A stretch of DNA of 64,000 nt from Propioniciclava coleopterorum (GCF_011393335.1 NZ_CP049865.1:2436722-2500721), one strand, 5' to 3'; positions 1 through 9,537 are shown, counted from the first letter of the stretch. Numbers and translations: made by a program. Notes: generated by a model from the letters alone, not told the origin.

Positions 1-188
1 CGCGTCCGGACGCGCTGATCGAGGGCCTGGACGCCACCTCGACCCCCGAGGACGCGGTCGCGCTGTTCGGCGAGCCCGAGGCGCAGGGCGCGCTGTTCGT
101 CTCCTACGTCGTCGGCGGTCGCCACGTGAACCTCGGCTTCGAGGATGGCGTCCTCACGCTCGTCACCCTGATGACGAGGCTGCCCTGA
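1..188 (+). CDS. C-terminal fragment of an unrecognised protein
   Basis: The window opens inside a gene. The frame from base 3 reads without interruption to TGA at 186-188, giving about 61 residues that end in ...LMTRLP. The fragment has alternating hydrophobic stretches (ALFVSYVVGGRHVNLGF) and no recognisable motif. Strong G/C at third positions supports real coding. The start and the rest of the protein lie outside the window, so no function can be given. Confidence 0.6.
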   Translation, partial: RPDALIEGLDATSTPEDAVALFGEPEAQGALFVSYVVGGRHVNLGFEDGVLTLVTLMTRLP

Positions 189-354
189 GCGTCGGCACCA
201 CCGTGGCCCGAGCCCCGGTCCCCGCGTCCGACCCTGGTGACCTCGCGCACGCCGCACCGTCGCGGTACCGGCGGCGCGCGGACCGGGGGCGGGCGATGAG
301 CGATGAGCCCTGGCTGACGGGGCGGATCCCCGGCGCCTGGACGCCCCCGGCCGC

Positions 355-360
355 TAGGCT
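355..360 (+). promoter_or_regulatory. Leaderless-type -10 box TAGGCT
   Basis: TAGGCT ends 6 nt before the ATG at 367, and there is no Shine-Dalgarno sequence between. This fits the actinobacterial TAnnnT -10 box placed so that transcription starts at or next to the start codon. Confidence 0.55.
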
Positions 361-366
361 CCCGGC

Positions 367-621
367 ATGGCTCTTTCGCGTGACGTGATGATCGAGATCC
401 TGGCCGAGGCGGACCCGGTCGGCCTCATCGCCACGGGCGCGCCGCGCGACGAGTACGCCCGCGAGGCGGACGCCATCCTGGAGCTCACCGGGGTGCCCAC
501 GCTCACCGAGATCACCGGCATCTTCGGGGTCAGCTTCGGCGACCCCGGCGCCTGCCAGCGCGAGACCGCCCGCTGGATCGTCGACGAGATGGTCGACCGC
601 GGGGCGGACTTCTCCGCCTGA
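367..621 (+). CDS. Small conserved-looking protein, 84 aa, possibly DUF1871-like
   Basis: An 84-residue soluble acidic protein. It has an N-terminal helix (MALSRDVMIEILAEADPVG) followed by a DEYAREADAILEL segment and a C-terminal helix with WIVDEMVDRG. The arrangement of a hydrophobic-D-P start followed by DEY...E...I recalls the small DUF1871 family, but this is a weak by-eye resemblance. The ATG has no Shine-Dalgarno and sits 6 nt after a TAGGCT box. The next gene starts about 100 bases downstream on the same strand. Role unknown. Confidence 0.6.
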   Translation: MALSRDVMIEILAEADPVGLIATGAPRDEYAREADAILELTGVPTLTEITGIFGVSFGDPGACQRETARWIVDEMVDRGADFSA

Positions 622-726
622 GGCGCGCGTCGGGCTTCGTCCCCACGGCGCGCCGTTGACGCATCGGCGGCGCCCTGCTTTCCTTCACAAGGGGAAATGC
701 CCGGCGAGCGATCGATGGGGGAGTCC

Positions 727-2300
727 GTGACGACGAACACGCAGGCGCGAACAGGGGCGTGGACGCCGCTGCGGCACCGGGTCTTCCTCGCGCTGTGGCT
801 GGCTCAGCTCGGCTCCAACATCGGCTCCTGGATGCAGACCGTGGGGGGCCAGTGGTTCCTCGTCGAACGCGAGGCCAGCCCCCTGGTGGTCTCCCTGATG
901 CAGACGGCGAACCTGGGCCCGGCCCTGCTTCTGTCGCTGGTGGCCGGGGTGCTGGCGGACGCCTGGGACCGACGCCGCCTGCTCATCCTCACCAACGTGC
1001 TCGCGGCCGCCGCGTCCATCGGGCTGACCGTCGTCGCCGCGCTCGGGATGCTCGGGGCCGGCGGCCTGCTCGCCTTCACCGTCCTGATCGGCGCGGCGGT
1101 CGCGCTCGGCGCGCCCGCCTGGCAGGCGATCCAGCCGGACCTGGTCCCGCGCGAAGAGATCCCCGCCGCCGCAGCGCTGGGCGGCGTGGGCGTGAACGTG
1201 GCGCGGGCGGTGGGACCCGCGCTGGCCGGCGTTCTCCTGGCGCTGACCACCCCGCGGTCGTGTTCGGCGTCAACGCGGCCAGCTTCGTCGCCACCGCGAT
1301 CGTGCTGCTGCTCTGGCGCTCGTCCCCGGCCGCGCCGCTCCATCCGCAGCCGTTCTGGGCGGCCGTCCGTTCGGGTGGCCGGTACGTGCTTTCGGCCCCG
1401 CGCGTCCAGCGCCTGCTGCTGCGGGCGGCGGTGTTCCTAGTGCCCGCGAGCGCCCTGTGGGCGCTGCTTCCGCTCGTCGCGTCCGGCCGGCTCGGCCTCG
1501 GGGCGAGCGGCTACGGCGTCCTGCTCGGCGTCCTCGGGGTCGGGGCGCTCGCGGGTGTGGCGCTGCTGCCGTGGCTGCGGACGCACCTGTCGCTGGGGGC
1601 GGTGCTCGCGGCGTCTTCCCTCGTGTTCGGGATCGCCACGGCCGGGTCGGCCGTCCTCGGCTACCTCGCGCTGGCGCCGCTGCTCGCTCTCGCCGGCGTC
1701 GCCTGGATCATGACCCTCTCGACGGTCAACGCCGCGTTGCAGCTCACCCTGCCCGCGTGGGTGCGGGCGCGGGGGTTGTCGGTGTACCTGCTCGTCATGA
1801 GCGGATCGCAGGCGGTCGGCGCCGCCGCGTGGGGATGGGTGGCGACGGTCTGGGGCGTCGCGACGACGTTGTACGTGGCCGCTGCGGCGCTGCTGCTGGC
1901 GGCCCTGAGCCTGTGGTGGTGGCCGGTGCTGCCCGGCACGGCCCAACTGCGGCGCGGCATCTCCGAGCGGCTGGTGGACGAGCCGCCCGCCTGGGCCGCA
2001 GGCGCCGGTCGGGTGTGGATCGATGTCGCCTACGTGACCGACGTGGCCGACCACGACGCCGTGGCCCGCATCCTCGCGCTCGAGACGGTGCGCAGGAGGA
2101 CCGGCGCCTCCCAGTGGTACGTCGTCGCCGACGCCGACGGGGCGATCCTTCGTGAGCGGTACCAGTTCGAAACCTGGGACGAGTACGCGCGTCAGGAACG
2201 GGAACGGCTCACCGACGAGGACCGCGCGCTCATCGACCGGGCCGCGGCCGGTGCCACCGAGGTGTCGACCTCGGTGGAGTTCGCGGTCGGCCAGCGCTGA
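727..2300 (+). CDS. MFS exporter, EntS/MFS_3 type, with one apparent frameshift
   Basis: A major facilitator superfamily transporter of the EntS-like (MFS_3) subgroup, which exports small molecules through the inner membrane. About 400 residues of hydrophobic helices are followed by the soluble C-terminal domain usual for this subgroup (residues about 410-524, with DEYARQERERL). Typical features are the N-terminal RHRVFLALWLAQLGSNIGSWMQTVG and the loop DAWDRRRLL. GTG 727 is preferred because GGGGGAG lies 5 nt upstream; ATG 697 in the same frame has a poorly spaced site. The frame breaks at the CCCC run 1250-1253. One added C joins LLALTTP to AVVFGVNAASF and gives 524 residues, the normal size. 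The substrate cannot be told. Confidence 0.85.
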
Positions 2301-2548
2301 GGCGGCCCGAGCGACCGCAGCGCCGACCACGCCTTGCCGTTCCGCGCCCTGACCTCGCCGGAGGCTGGCTCGTCGGCAACCGTCCCGACCCGCCGGCCCG
2401 CACCACGAGCTCATCGGTGGCTCTCGACCAGCCCGCGTGACCGGGGCCGACCTGCCGCCCGTCGCCGTCAGCGAGGGGGTGCAAGGCGCACCTGCTGCTC
2501 GGCGGCACCGGCTGACCGGACGGCGAGTCGGCTGTCAGCGCCCCCAAC

Positions 2549-2554
2549 TAGACT
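2549..2554 (+). promoter_or_regulatory. Leaderless-type -10 box TAGACT before recQ
   Basis: TAGACT ends 7 nt before the GTG at 2562. No Shine-Dalgarno lies between the box and the start, so the recQ transcript may begin at its start codon. Confidence 0.5.
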
Positions 2555-2561
2555 CGCGGAC

Positions 2562-4563
2562 GTGCCGCCCACCAACGATCCCGCCCCCGAGTTGGGGCTG
2601 CCGTACGACGAGGAGCCGCCCTACGACCCGTGGGACGAGCCGCCGTTCGACCCCTACGACGACTGGACGCCCCCCGCCGAGCCCGCCGGCGTCCCGGCCG
2701 GAGCCGGGGCCGAGCGCCGCAGTGCCGCCGCGCCGGCGTCCGGGGTGCGTGCACCGCAGTACCCGACCGGCGCCGACGCCCTGGCGACGGTCTACGGCTT
2801 CGACTCCTTCCGCGGCGACCAGCAGGCCGTCGTCGAGCACGTCATCGCGGGCGGCGACGCCATCGTGCTCATGCCGACCGGCGGCGGCAAGAGCGTCTGC
2901 TACCAGATCCCGGCGCTGGTGCGTCCCGGCACGGGGCTGGTCGTCTCGCCGCTGATCGCGCTGATGCACGACCAGGTGGACGCCCTGCGCGCCAACGGCG
3001 TCCGGGCCGCGTACCTGAACTCGACGCAGTCGGCGTCCGAGCGGGCGGCCGTCGAGCGGGACTACATCGCCGGCGAGCTCGACCTGATCTACATCGCGCC
3101 CGAGCGGCTGTCCGGGGCGTCCACGCGGGCGATGCTGCGGCGCGGCACCCTCAGCGTGATCGCGATCGACGAGGCGCACTGTGTGTCGCAGTGGGGTCAC
3201 GACTTCCGGCCCGACTACCTGGCGCTCGGCGACCTGGGGGAGGCGTTCCCCGGCGTCCCGCGGCTGGCGCTCACCGCCACCGCGACCCGGGCCACGCACG
3301 CCGAGATCACCCAGCGGCTGCACCTGGACGAGGCGCAGCACTACGTGTCGAGCTTCGACCGGCCCAACATCACCTACCGGATCGCGTCCAAGGCCGAGCC
3401 GCGCCGCCAGTTGGTCGACTTCATCGCCTCGCAGCCCGAGGGGGCGTCCGGGATCGTGTACGCCCTCTCCCGCAAGGCCGTGGAGCAGACCGCCGAGTAC
3501 CTGCGTGGCCGCGGCGTCGACGCACTGCCGTACCACGCGGGCCTGCCCGCCCAGGTGCGGGGGCGAACCAGGGCCGCTTCCTGCGGGAGGACGGCGTCGT
3601 CATGGTCGCGACCATCGCGTTCGGCATGGGCATCGACAAGCCGGACGTCCGGTTCGTCGCCCACATCGACCTGCCCAAGTCCGTCGAGGGCTACTACCAG
3701 GAGACCGGCCGCGCCGGCCGCGACGGGGAGCCGTCGGTGGCGTGGATGGTCTACGGCCTGGGCGACGTCGTGCAGCAGCGCCGCCTCATCGACTCCGGCG
3801 AGGGCGACCGCGCCCACAAGCGTCGGATGCAGGGCCACCTCGACGCCATGCTCGCCCTGTGCGAGACCGTCGAGTGCCGCCGGCAGAACCTGTTGGGCTA
3901 CTTCGGCCAGGAGTCCGCGCCGTGCGGCAACTGCGACACCTGCCTGCAGCCCCCGACACCTGGGACGGGCTCGTCGCCTCGCAGAAGCTGCTGTCCACGA
4001 TCGTGCGGCTGCAGCGCGAGCGCGGCCAGTCCTTCGGTGCGGGGCACCTCATCGACATCCTGCGGGGTGCCGAGACCGACCGGATGCGTCAGCAGCGCCA
4101 CGACCAGCTCTCGACCTACGGCATCGGCAAGGACCTGTCCGAGCAGGACTGGCGCAGCGTCATCCGGCAGTTGCTCGCCCGCGGCGTCCTCGAGTCGCAG
4201 GGGGAGTACGGCACCCTCGCCATCACCGAGGCCGGGCTGCCGGTGATGCGCGGCGAGGAGCCGGTCGCGCTCCGGCGGGACGCGCTGGGCCGGGCGTCTG
4301 GACGCGCGCGCAAGGCGTCCGCCCCGGTCGGCCTGGAGGGGGAGGACGCCGGCCTGTTCGAGGCGCTGCGCGCCTGGCGCGCCGAGGCGGCCCGCGAGCA
4401 GGGCGTCCCCGCCTACATCGTCTTCGGCGACGCCACCCTGCGCGCGCTGGCGACCGAGCGTCCGGCGTCCCTGACCCAACTGGACGCCATCAGCGGCATC
4501 GGCGCCAAGAAGAAGGAGTCCTACGGCGACGCGGTCCTGGCCGTGATCGCCGAGCACGGCTGA
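2562..4563 (+). CDS. recQ: ATP-dependent DNA helicase RecQ, two apparent frameshifts
   Basis: A 3'-5' superfamily 2 DNA helicase for recombination and repair. After an unusual acidic Pro/Tyr/Asp-rich leader of about 65 residues comes the helicase core: Walker [17 protein letters not shown] box ([19 protein letters not shown]), motif III LTATAT, and motif [11 protein letters not shown]. The RecQ zinc-binding cysteines follow ([19 protein letters not shown]), then a winged helix and a C-terminal HRDC domain ending AVIAEHG. Two breaks occur: the GGGGG run 3559-3563 (VRG joins [10 protein letters not shown]) and the CCCCC run 3950-3954 (CLQPP joins DTWDGLV). Adding one base at each gives 667 residues, a normal RecQ length. 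GTG 2562 is chosen because it follows the -10 box and precedes all conserved sequence. Confidence 0.9.
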
Positions 4564-4607
4564 CAGGTTTCCCCCGTGCCGGCGGGCGGGCCTGCCACGC
4601 TGAGCGA

Positions 4608-4874
4608 ATGACCATGAAGGGCCGCGGGCCGGAGCCGCAGTACGACTATGAGCGGGAAGCGCGGCGGCTGGTCCGCGCCACGTACCGCCGGATCTGGGAC
4701 CCCGGCACCCGCACCGCTGGGGCCGATGTCACGGGCTGGTTCCGGCACCCGGAGGTCATCGACGACAGGGACGCGACCGACGCTGCCCTGAGTTGCGCGG
4801 GGATCCGGCCGCTCCTTGCTCCAGGGTGGCCCAAGGTGTGGCGGCGACTCCTCGTCCGTCGCACACCCAGGTGA
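4608..4874 (+). CDS. Hypothetical basic protein, 88 aa
   Basis: A short open frame rich in arginine and tryptophan (YEREARRLVRATYRRIWDP near the N-terminus, WPKVWRRLLVRRT at the C-terminus). I do not recognise a family. The ATG lies 44 bases after recQ and has only a weak upstream purine stretch. Coding is plausible but not certain: it could be the remnant of a longer gene or a chance open frame. Confidence 0.35.
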   Translation: MTMKGRGPEPQYDYEREARRLVRATYRRIWDPGTRTAGADVTGWFRHPEVIDDRDATDAALSCAGIRPLLAPGWPKVWRRLLVRRTPR

Positions 4875-4932
4875 CCAGAGGGGCGACCGGAGACAGAGGC
4901 TCTGGCCAGTTGGACGGTATCTTTACAACGGT

Positions 4933-4951
4933 AACTTACCGCTGGTAAGTT
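4933..4951. promoter_or_regulatory. Perfect TetR-type operator AACTTACC-GCT-GGTAAGTT
   Basis: Two 8-base arms match perfectly as an inverted repeat around a 3-base centre, ending 6 bases before the ATG of the TetR-family gene at 4958. The AT-rich arms stand out from their surroundings. The position over the probable transcription start suggests autoregulation of the regulator and its coupled membrane-protein gene. Confidence 0.75.
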
Positions 4952-4957
4952 CGGGCC

Positions 4958-5719
4958 ATGGTTGATGACTACCACCACCGGAACCTGCGGGCGGCGGTCC
5001 TGGAGCGGGCGGCCGCTGTGGTCGCCGACAGTGGACCCGCGGCGCTGACCCTGCGCGGGTTGGCGTCCGATCTCGGGGTGAGTCACGCGGCCTTCCGGCA
5101 CCACTTCGGCAGTCGCGAGGGCGTCCTGTCTGCTGTGGCGGCCGACGGCTTCGCCCGGCTGGAGGCCGCGTTGTCCGGCGTCCGGGCTGCTGACCCGCAT
5201 GCGCGGCTGCTGGGCATGGGGGAGGCGTACGTGGCCTTCGCGCTGACCCATCCCGGACACTTCGCGGTGATGTTCCCCACCGAACCCGACCGCTTCGTGG
5301 ACGCCGACCCTGCGGGGGCCAAGACATACCGACTACTGCGGGAGGCCGTCCTGGCGACGGGGCTCGCGCCCGAGCGTCTGGACGCCGGCGTCGCCGCGGC
5401 CTGGGGGCTCGTGCACGGGCTGGCGGTGCTCGCCCACTCCGGCGCTCTGGTGGGCGCGGGGTTGGGTGCTGCCCCCGAGGGCGGCGTCCCCGCGCTGATC
5501 ACGGCCGCTCTCCGTGCCGCGCCCATCGGCGGCCGGCCATCCCCGGTCGCCGTTGGTGACCGGCCACTCCCGGTCGCCGGCGTTGAGCCGCCTCCTGTCG
5601 CCGGCGGCGTCCGTCCGGCCTCTGTCGGAGGCGTCCAGTCACCCTCTGGGGGCGGCGTCCAGCCGCCTGCTGTCGCCACTGGCGGCCAACCACCCCCTGT
5701 CGAAAGGAACCTGCCATGA
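4958..5719 (+). CDS. TetR/AcrR-family regulator with an unusual repeat tail
   Basis: A DNA-binding repressor. Residues about 1-60 form the TetR helix-turn-helix (LTLRGLASDLGVSHAAFRHHF, then REGVLSAVAADGF). Residues 70-185 resemble the WHG-type C-terminal ligand domain (AYVAFALTHPGHFAVMF). A normal protein would end near ITAALRAA, about residue 187. Here a further 65 residues follow, made of six or seven degenerate 8-9-residue units (of the form PPVAGGVRP). The stop overlaps the next start as ATGA, so the two genes are translationally coupled. A perfect palindrome lies just upstream. The ligand is unknown; the neighbour suggests control of a membrane protein. Confidence 0.85.
   Translation: MVDDYHHRNLRAAVLERAAAVVADSGPAALTLRGLASDLGVSHAAFRHHFGSREGVLSAVAADGFARLEAALSGVRAADPHARLLGMGEAYVAFALTHPGHFAVMFPTEPDRFVDADPAGAKTYRLLREAVLATGLAPERLDAGVAAAWGLVHGLAVLAHSGALVGAGLGAAPEGGVPALITAALRAAPIGGRPSPVAVGDRPLPVAGVEPPPVAGGVRPASVGGVQSPSGGGVQPPAVATGGQPPPVERNLP
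5533..5700 (+). repeat. In-frame degenerate 27/24-base tandem repeat in the TetR gene
   Basis: Units begin at 5533, 5560, 5587, 5614, 5638, 5662 and 5689. Their lengths are 27, 27, 27, 24, 24 and 27, all multiples of three. Most units carry a CTGTCGCC- or CGGTCGCC-like core and end in GGCGTCC or a similar sequence. They encode the Pro/Val/Gly tail of the regulator. Confidence 0.7.
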
Positions 5720-6135
5720 GCCAGTTGACCTCTCCCACCCTGATCTCGGCCGGCGTCGTGCTGCTGACCGTGCTCGGGATCGGCTACGGCGGGACGTTCC
5801 TGCTCCGCATCCTGAACGGCGGGCTGGAGTTCACGCCGTTCCAGAAGTCCTCCTTCCGCGCCGGCCACGCCCACGCGGGCGTCCTGGTGACACTCGGCCT
5901 GGTGGTCGCGCTGTTCGTCGACCTGTCCGGCGGGCGCGGACTGCTGGTCGAGCTCAGCTACGGCGTCCTGTTCGCGGCCATCTTCATCCCGGCCGGCTTC
6001 TTCTTCGGCGCCATGGGTCGCGGACGCACGCGCCCGGGTCCCTGGTTCAACCTGCTGTGGGTCGGGGTCGCGAGCCTCGCCGTGGGCCTCATCTCCGGAG
6101 CGGTGGTGCTGATCCAGGCGGGACTGTCGTCCTGA
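5716..6135 (+). CDS. Small four-helix integral membrane protein
   Basis: A 139-residue protein with four hydrophobic segments at about residues 10-32, 52-70, 80-98 and 114-134. A conserved-looking FRAGHAHAGVL stretch lies at the start of the second helix; the paired histidines in a membrane segment could bind a metal or haem, but this is inference. The start overlaps the stop of the TetR-family gene (ATGA), so it is the obvious target and co-product of that regulator. I do not know the family's function. A transporter-like or redox-accessory role is possible. Confidence 0.8.
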   Translation: MSQLTSPTLISAGVVLLTVLGIGYGGTFLLRILNGGLEFTPFQKSSFRAGHAHAGVLVTLGLVVALFVDLSGGRGLLVELSYGVLFAAIFIPAGFFFGAMGRGRTRPGPWFNLLWVGVASLAVGLISGAVVLIQAGLSS

Positions 6136-7049
6136 GGCGCCGGTGGCGGTCATGCCGGACAACTCGGTGGGCCCCGGAGCGGTGGTGCTGACTCCACGTC
6201 CGGGTCGAGGAACTCGGCCAGGGCATCCACATCCCCGCTCTCCGTTCCTGGGTCGGGGGCGTGGCGAGGTTGAGGCCGTTGTAGGTGGGGGCTTCATGGG
6301 CCGACGTCTCGCTGAACGACAAGGACGTCCGGGCCGACGTCTGGCCCGGTGCCGGCTCGGTAAGCATCGGCGACGTGGAACTGGGCTCCTGGCACGACGG
6401 CGGTGTCGCTCATCGGGGCCATCGCCGGTCGGTGTGTGCCCCGCGCGACGACGACTTGGTCCGGCTCTCGCGCGACGGTGGGCCTCGCCTTCCAGGCGAG
6501 TGACCCGCGCACCGTCACGGTCGATGACCCGCCGGTGCCACGGGTATCAATCTGGTCCCGAGGCTCACAGCCGTGCGGGGCATCACCGCTGCCTGGAGTT
6601 GGCCGACCGCGACGTCCTGGACGCCCTCGAGGCCGTCGGCGACAGTGGGCCTGGGCTATCGGGCCGACCAGACGGGCTGGTCGCGTTGGTCGGCGCCAAC
6701 GACTGCGGCACGTCGACGCTGCTGGCGTGTCTCGCCGCGCTCATCCCGGCAGCCGCGGGTTCCAGGGGGTGCGAGGCCGGGGCTGTGGCCGCTGTGCGAT
6801 CACTTCATCGTCCACATCAACCGCGATGGTTGCCGTCCGAAATGTTTGGCGGGCTAGGTAGGCGCTCGCCATCGCCACCGCGCTGCTACACCGAACCGCT
6901 CCGCCGGCCACATGTTCAGCTGCAGCGGGGCCACTAACTGAGATACGCCCGAGTTCGTCGGCGGGTCATCGGCGGGGTGATGTTCGAATCGGGATAGTGA
7001 ATCGATCTGGATGCCTCCGTCCTCGGGGGAAAATGTCAGTGGGTCCTTC
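6136..7049. other. Non-coding or decayed 0.9-kb region with a broken ABC-ATPase-like remnant
   Basis: No frame here has sustained coding character. At about 6682-6765 the + strand reads GLVALVGANDCGTSTLLACL, which looks like a Walker A region (GANGxGKST) with the essential lysine changed to threonine, but no Q-loop, signature or Walker B follows in any frame. GC content and codon structure are looser than in the neighbours. I see nothing else recognisable and interpret it as an eroded gene or genes. Confidence 0.5.
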
Positions 7050-7055
7050 TAGGGT
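7050..7055 (+). promoter_or_regulatory. Leaderless-type -10 box TAGGGT before the HNH gene
   Basis: TAGGGT ends 6 nt before ATG 7062, with no Shine-Dalgarno between. Confidence 0.5.
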
Positions 7056-7061
7056 TGTTTC

Positions 7062-8434
7062 ATGGAGACGTTGATCCGGACGCGAAGTGAGGCATTCCTG
7101 GCGAATGTCCTCACGGGTCTGGACGACCTCGACCCCGACGGCTTGGACCGGGTGCTGCTCACCGATGCTGACCGCGTCGCGCTCGCCGAGCAGGCACTGT
7201 CGGCGGCGGGTCGTCTGCAAGCGTTGGCCGGGGTGTTGGTGGCTGAGGCGGATCGGGTGGCTGCTCCGCAGGCGGTGGTCGGTGTCGGCACGCTGTCGTG
7301 GTTGCACGACGCGCAGCGGATGACCCGTCGCGAAGCGGGCCGGCTGTTGGCCGCAGCCCAGGAAATGTCGAGCCGACCGCTGCTCCGGGAGGCGACTCTC
7401 ACCGGCGCGGCCACACCGTTGCAGGCGCGCGCGGTCACCCGCGTGCTTGCCCAACTGCCCGAGGATCTTCCCGACCAGAAGGTGCGTGACGCCGAGTCGA
7501 TGATGGTGGAGTTCTGCGCCCAGTTCGACTCCCACGAACTGGGCCGGCTGGCCCGGCATCTGCTCGAAGTCATCGCCCCGAGGTCGCCGAGGAAACGCTG
7601 GAACGCCGCCTCGAGCGCGAAGCCCGGCACGCCCACACGGTGCGGCATCTCTCCTTCACCCCTGATGGGATGGGGTCGGTCCTGATCAAAGGCAGCCTGC
7701 CGACGGTCGAGGCGGAACTGTTGCGGGCGCAGGTCGAGGCGATCGCGCACCTGCACCACCGCCGCGCCCTGGACTGCGCCGACCCCCTCGCCGAGAAGGC
7801 GACCCCCACCCAGCGCCGCGCTGATGCGCTGATCGAGCTCGCCCGCGCCGCCGCGGTGCACCAGGACGCCCCCAACCACGGTGGGGGCCGGCCGCGGATC
7901 ATGGTGCTGATCGACCACGATCGCCTGGTCGATGACTGTCGGAAGGCGCAGTTGCTCGATTCGGGTGCGGATCTGACGCCCACGCAGGTGCGGGTGCTGG
8001 CCTGCGACGCCGGCATCCTGCCCGTGGTGATGAACGGCGCCGGCGAAGTGCTGGACGTGGGGCGGGCGAACCGCCTGGTCACCCCCGCCATCCGCGCCGC
8101 GCTCGTCGCCCGAGATCGCGGCTGCGTGTTCCCCGGATGCGACCGCACCGCCGCCGCGTGCGACGCCCACCACATCACCCCCTGGCAGCGCGGCGGACCC
8201 ACCTCGCTTCCGAATCTGGTGCTCTTGTGCCGGCACCATCACAACACGGTCGAACCTGACCATCGGCATCCCGACACCCGCTGGCAGATCCGAGTCGACG
8301 ACGGCGTCCCGGTGGTGATCCCACCGACCAGGGTCGACCCCCAACAACGCCCCCGGCGCAACCACCGACACCGACCACGAACCGACCAGGACGACGCTGC
8401 CTCGGACGGGGAACTGTCGGTCGAGGGCCCCTGA
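7062..8434 (+). CDS. DUF222/HNH endonuclease-domain protein (13E12 family), one apparent frameshift
   Basis: This belongs to the actinobacterial 13E12/REP family: an N-terminal DUF222 helical region (residues about 30-330) followed by an HNH nuclease fold. The HNH part is clear: GCVFPGCDRTAAACDAHH, then W, then NLVLLCRHHHNTV, with CxxxxC and the paired histidines in place. The frame breaks at the CCCC run 7576-7579. One extra C converts LLEVIAP to continue as EVAEETLERR and gives 457 residues, the usual family size. Members are often multicopy and associated with repeats or mobility, and their biological role is unsettled. The adjacent decayed DNA fits a locus of turnover. Confidence 0.85.
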
Positions 8435-8955
8435 GGTTGGACGGGGCACACTCCACGCGCGGGTCGGCGGCCCGCCTGAACCGGAGTAGGTGAACGTGAA
8501 CGGGTCGACGGTGTCGGCGTTCGCGGCGTGTCGTCGAGAAGACGCCCGTGGTTGGGTCAGTGGCCGGAAGTCCGGTTCAGGATCACTGCTTGCTCGTCGG
8601 CGTCGAGGGCTGACCGCGGGTTGGGCGCGTGCTGGGGAGCGGCTGGGTGTCCGCAGTTCTCTGCGCCATCAAGGTTGGGCGCAGACCGCAGCGTCGGCCG
8701 CGGCCAGACGTACAGTCCATTCCGAGACGCCTCACCAAGGCGTTTTGCCTTGTCGCCTGGCATGCGAGGCCGGGGCCCATCTCGAAGGTGATGATGCGCT
8801 CCGTGGGAGGCAGCGCCGATGTCCGTCTCGGGCGGCGGTCGGCAGCCTCAGCGCACATCCGAAGCGAGGATCTGGGGATGCAGAGGATTTGCTGTGGACA
8901 ACCATCGCGAGCCCTTGGTGCTGTGCCATGCTGAGCGAACCCCCAGGAGGTGACA
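8435..8955. other. 520-base region without a recognisable gene
   Basis: Several open frames cross this stretch on both strands but their translations are arginine/serine-rich, lack motifs and have no ribosome sites. GC is somewhat lower than in the flanks. Only the AGGAGG at 8945-8950, which serves the next gene, is a clear signal. Confidence 0.45.
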
Positions 8956-9537
8956 ATGCCACCCCGACCCGTCTTGCCTGTCACAGTCATTCTGGCTGCC
9001 GCGCTGCTATCCGCCTGCACGCCACCCAGCGCGCCCACGCCGGCTCCAACGCCCACGCCGACGTTCAGTTGCGTCCCCGAGGCGGGCGGTGATCCGGTGC
9101 CGTGCGGCCCGATCGAGTACGAGCAAGCCCAGAAGCGCGACGCGCTCTATACCGAAGCCGAGAGTGTGTACCGGAACTTCTGGGATGAGTACATGTACGC
9201 CTACACGCTCAAAGAGCCGAGTATCTCAGGCGCTCTCGAGGCGGACACAATGGGGACGTTCCGCGGATATCTCGACGCAGAGTTTGCCGCCGATCGGTAC
9301 ACCAGGCGTGTGTCGGGGTCACCCGTGCTGGTGCGTGTCGGCAGGCTTCCCGGTCTCTCTCGCGCCGGATCAGTTGTTGCGCTCCAAACATGCTACGACG
9401 CATCTCAGTCTCGATACATGAGGCCGGACGGAGTAGAAGTTGGCGGCGCGATTATCGACGCTCGGATGTATTTCGCCTTCGATGGCGGGTCGCTAAAGAT
9501 TACGGATGCTGAGGCCAAGGTGGTTCAGTCATGCTAA
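8956..9537 (+). CDS. Secreted lipoprotein of unknown function
   Basis: A 193-residue protein with a classic lipoprotein signal: a basic start, a hydrophobic core, the lipobox LLSAC, then a Pro/Thr linker (PTPAPTPTPTF). The mature part contains YRNFWDEYMYAY, which resembles a small helical or NTF2-like fold, and it has cysteines near both ends (SCVPE and a terminal VQSC). ATG 8956 is chosen over the in-frame GTG 8950 because AGGAGG at 8945-8950 lies 5 nt before it. GC is clearly lower than in neighbouring genes. It overlaps the next gene by 7 bases, so the two form an operon. Confidence 0.8.
   Translation: MPPRPVLPVTVILAAALLSACTPPSAPTPAPTPTPTFSCVPEAGGDPVPCGPIEYEQAQKRDALYTEAESVYRNFWDEYMYAYTLKEPSISGALEADTMGTFRGYLDAEFAADRYTRRVSGSPVLVRVGRLPGLSRAGSVVALQTCYDASQSRYMRPDGVEVGGAIIDARMYFAFDGGSLKITDAEAKVVQSC

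Noticed and set aside
3550-3960. Programmed ribosomal frameshifting in recQ and other genes
   Set aside because: The runs are short G/C tracts of varied sequence without slippery heptamers or a shared downstream structure, and nineteen such events in one 64-kb window is implausible.
6975-6995. tRNA-like T-loop word GTTCGAATC
   Set aside because: The flanking bases cannot form a T-stem and no acceptor or anticodon arm is present.
7062-8434. Group I intron or retron-associated HNH nuclease
   Set aside because: The N-terminal DUF222 domain and the full-length single reading unit identify the 13E12 family; no intron or reverse transcriptase sequence is nearby.
8490-9092. A 200-codon open frame before the lipoprotein gene
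   Set aside because: Its translation is arginine/serine-rich with no motif, it overlaps the well-supported lipoprotein start, and it has no ribosome site.
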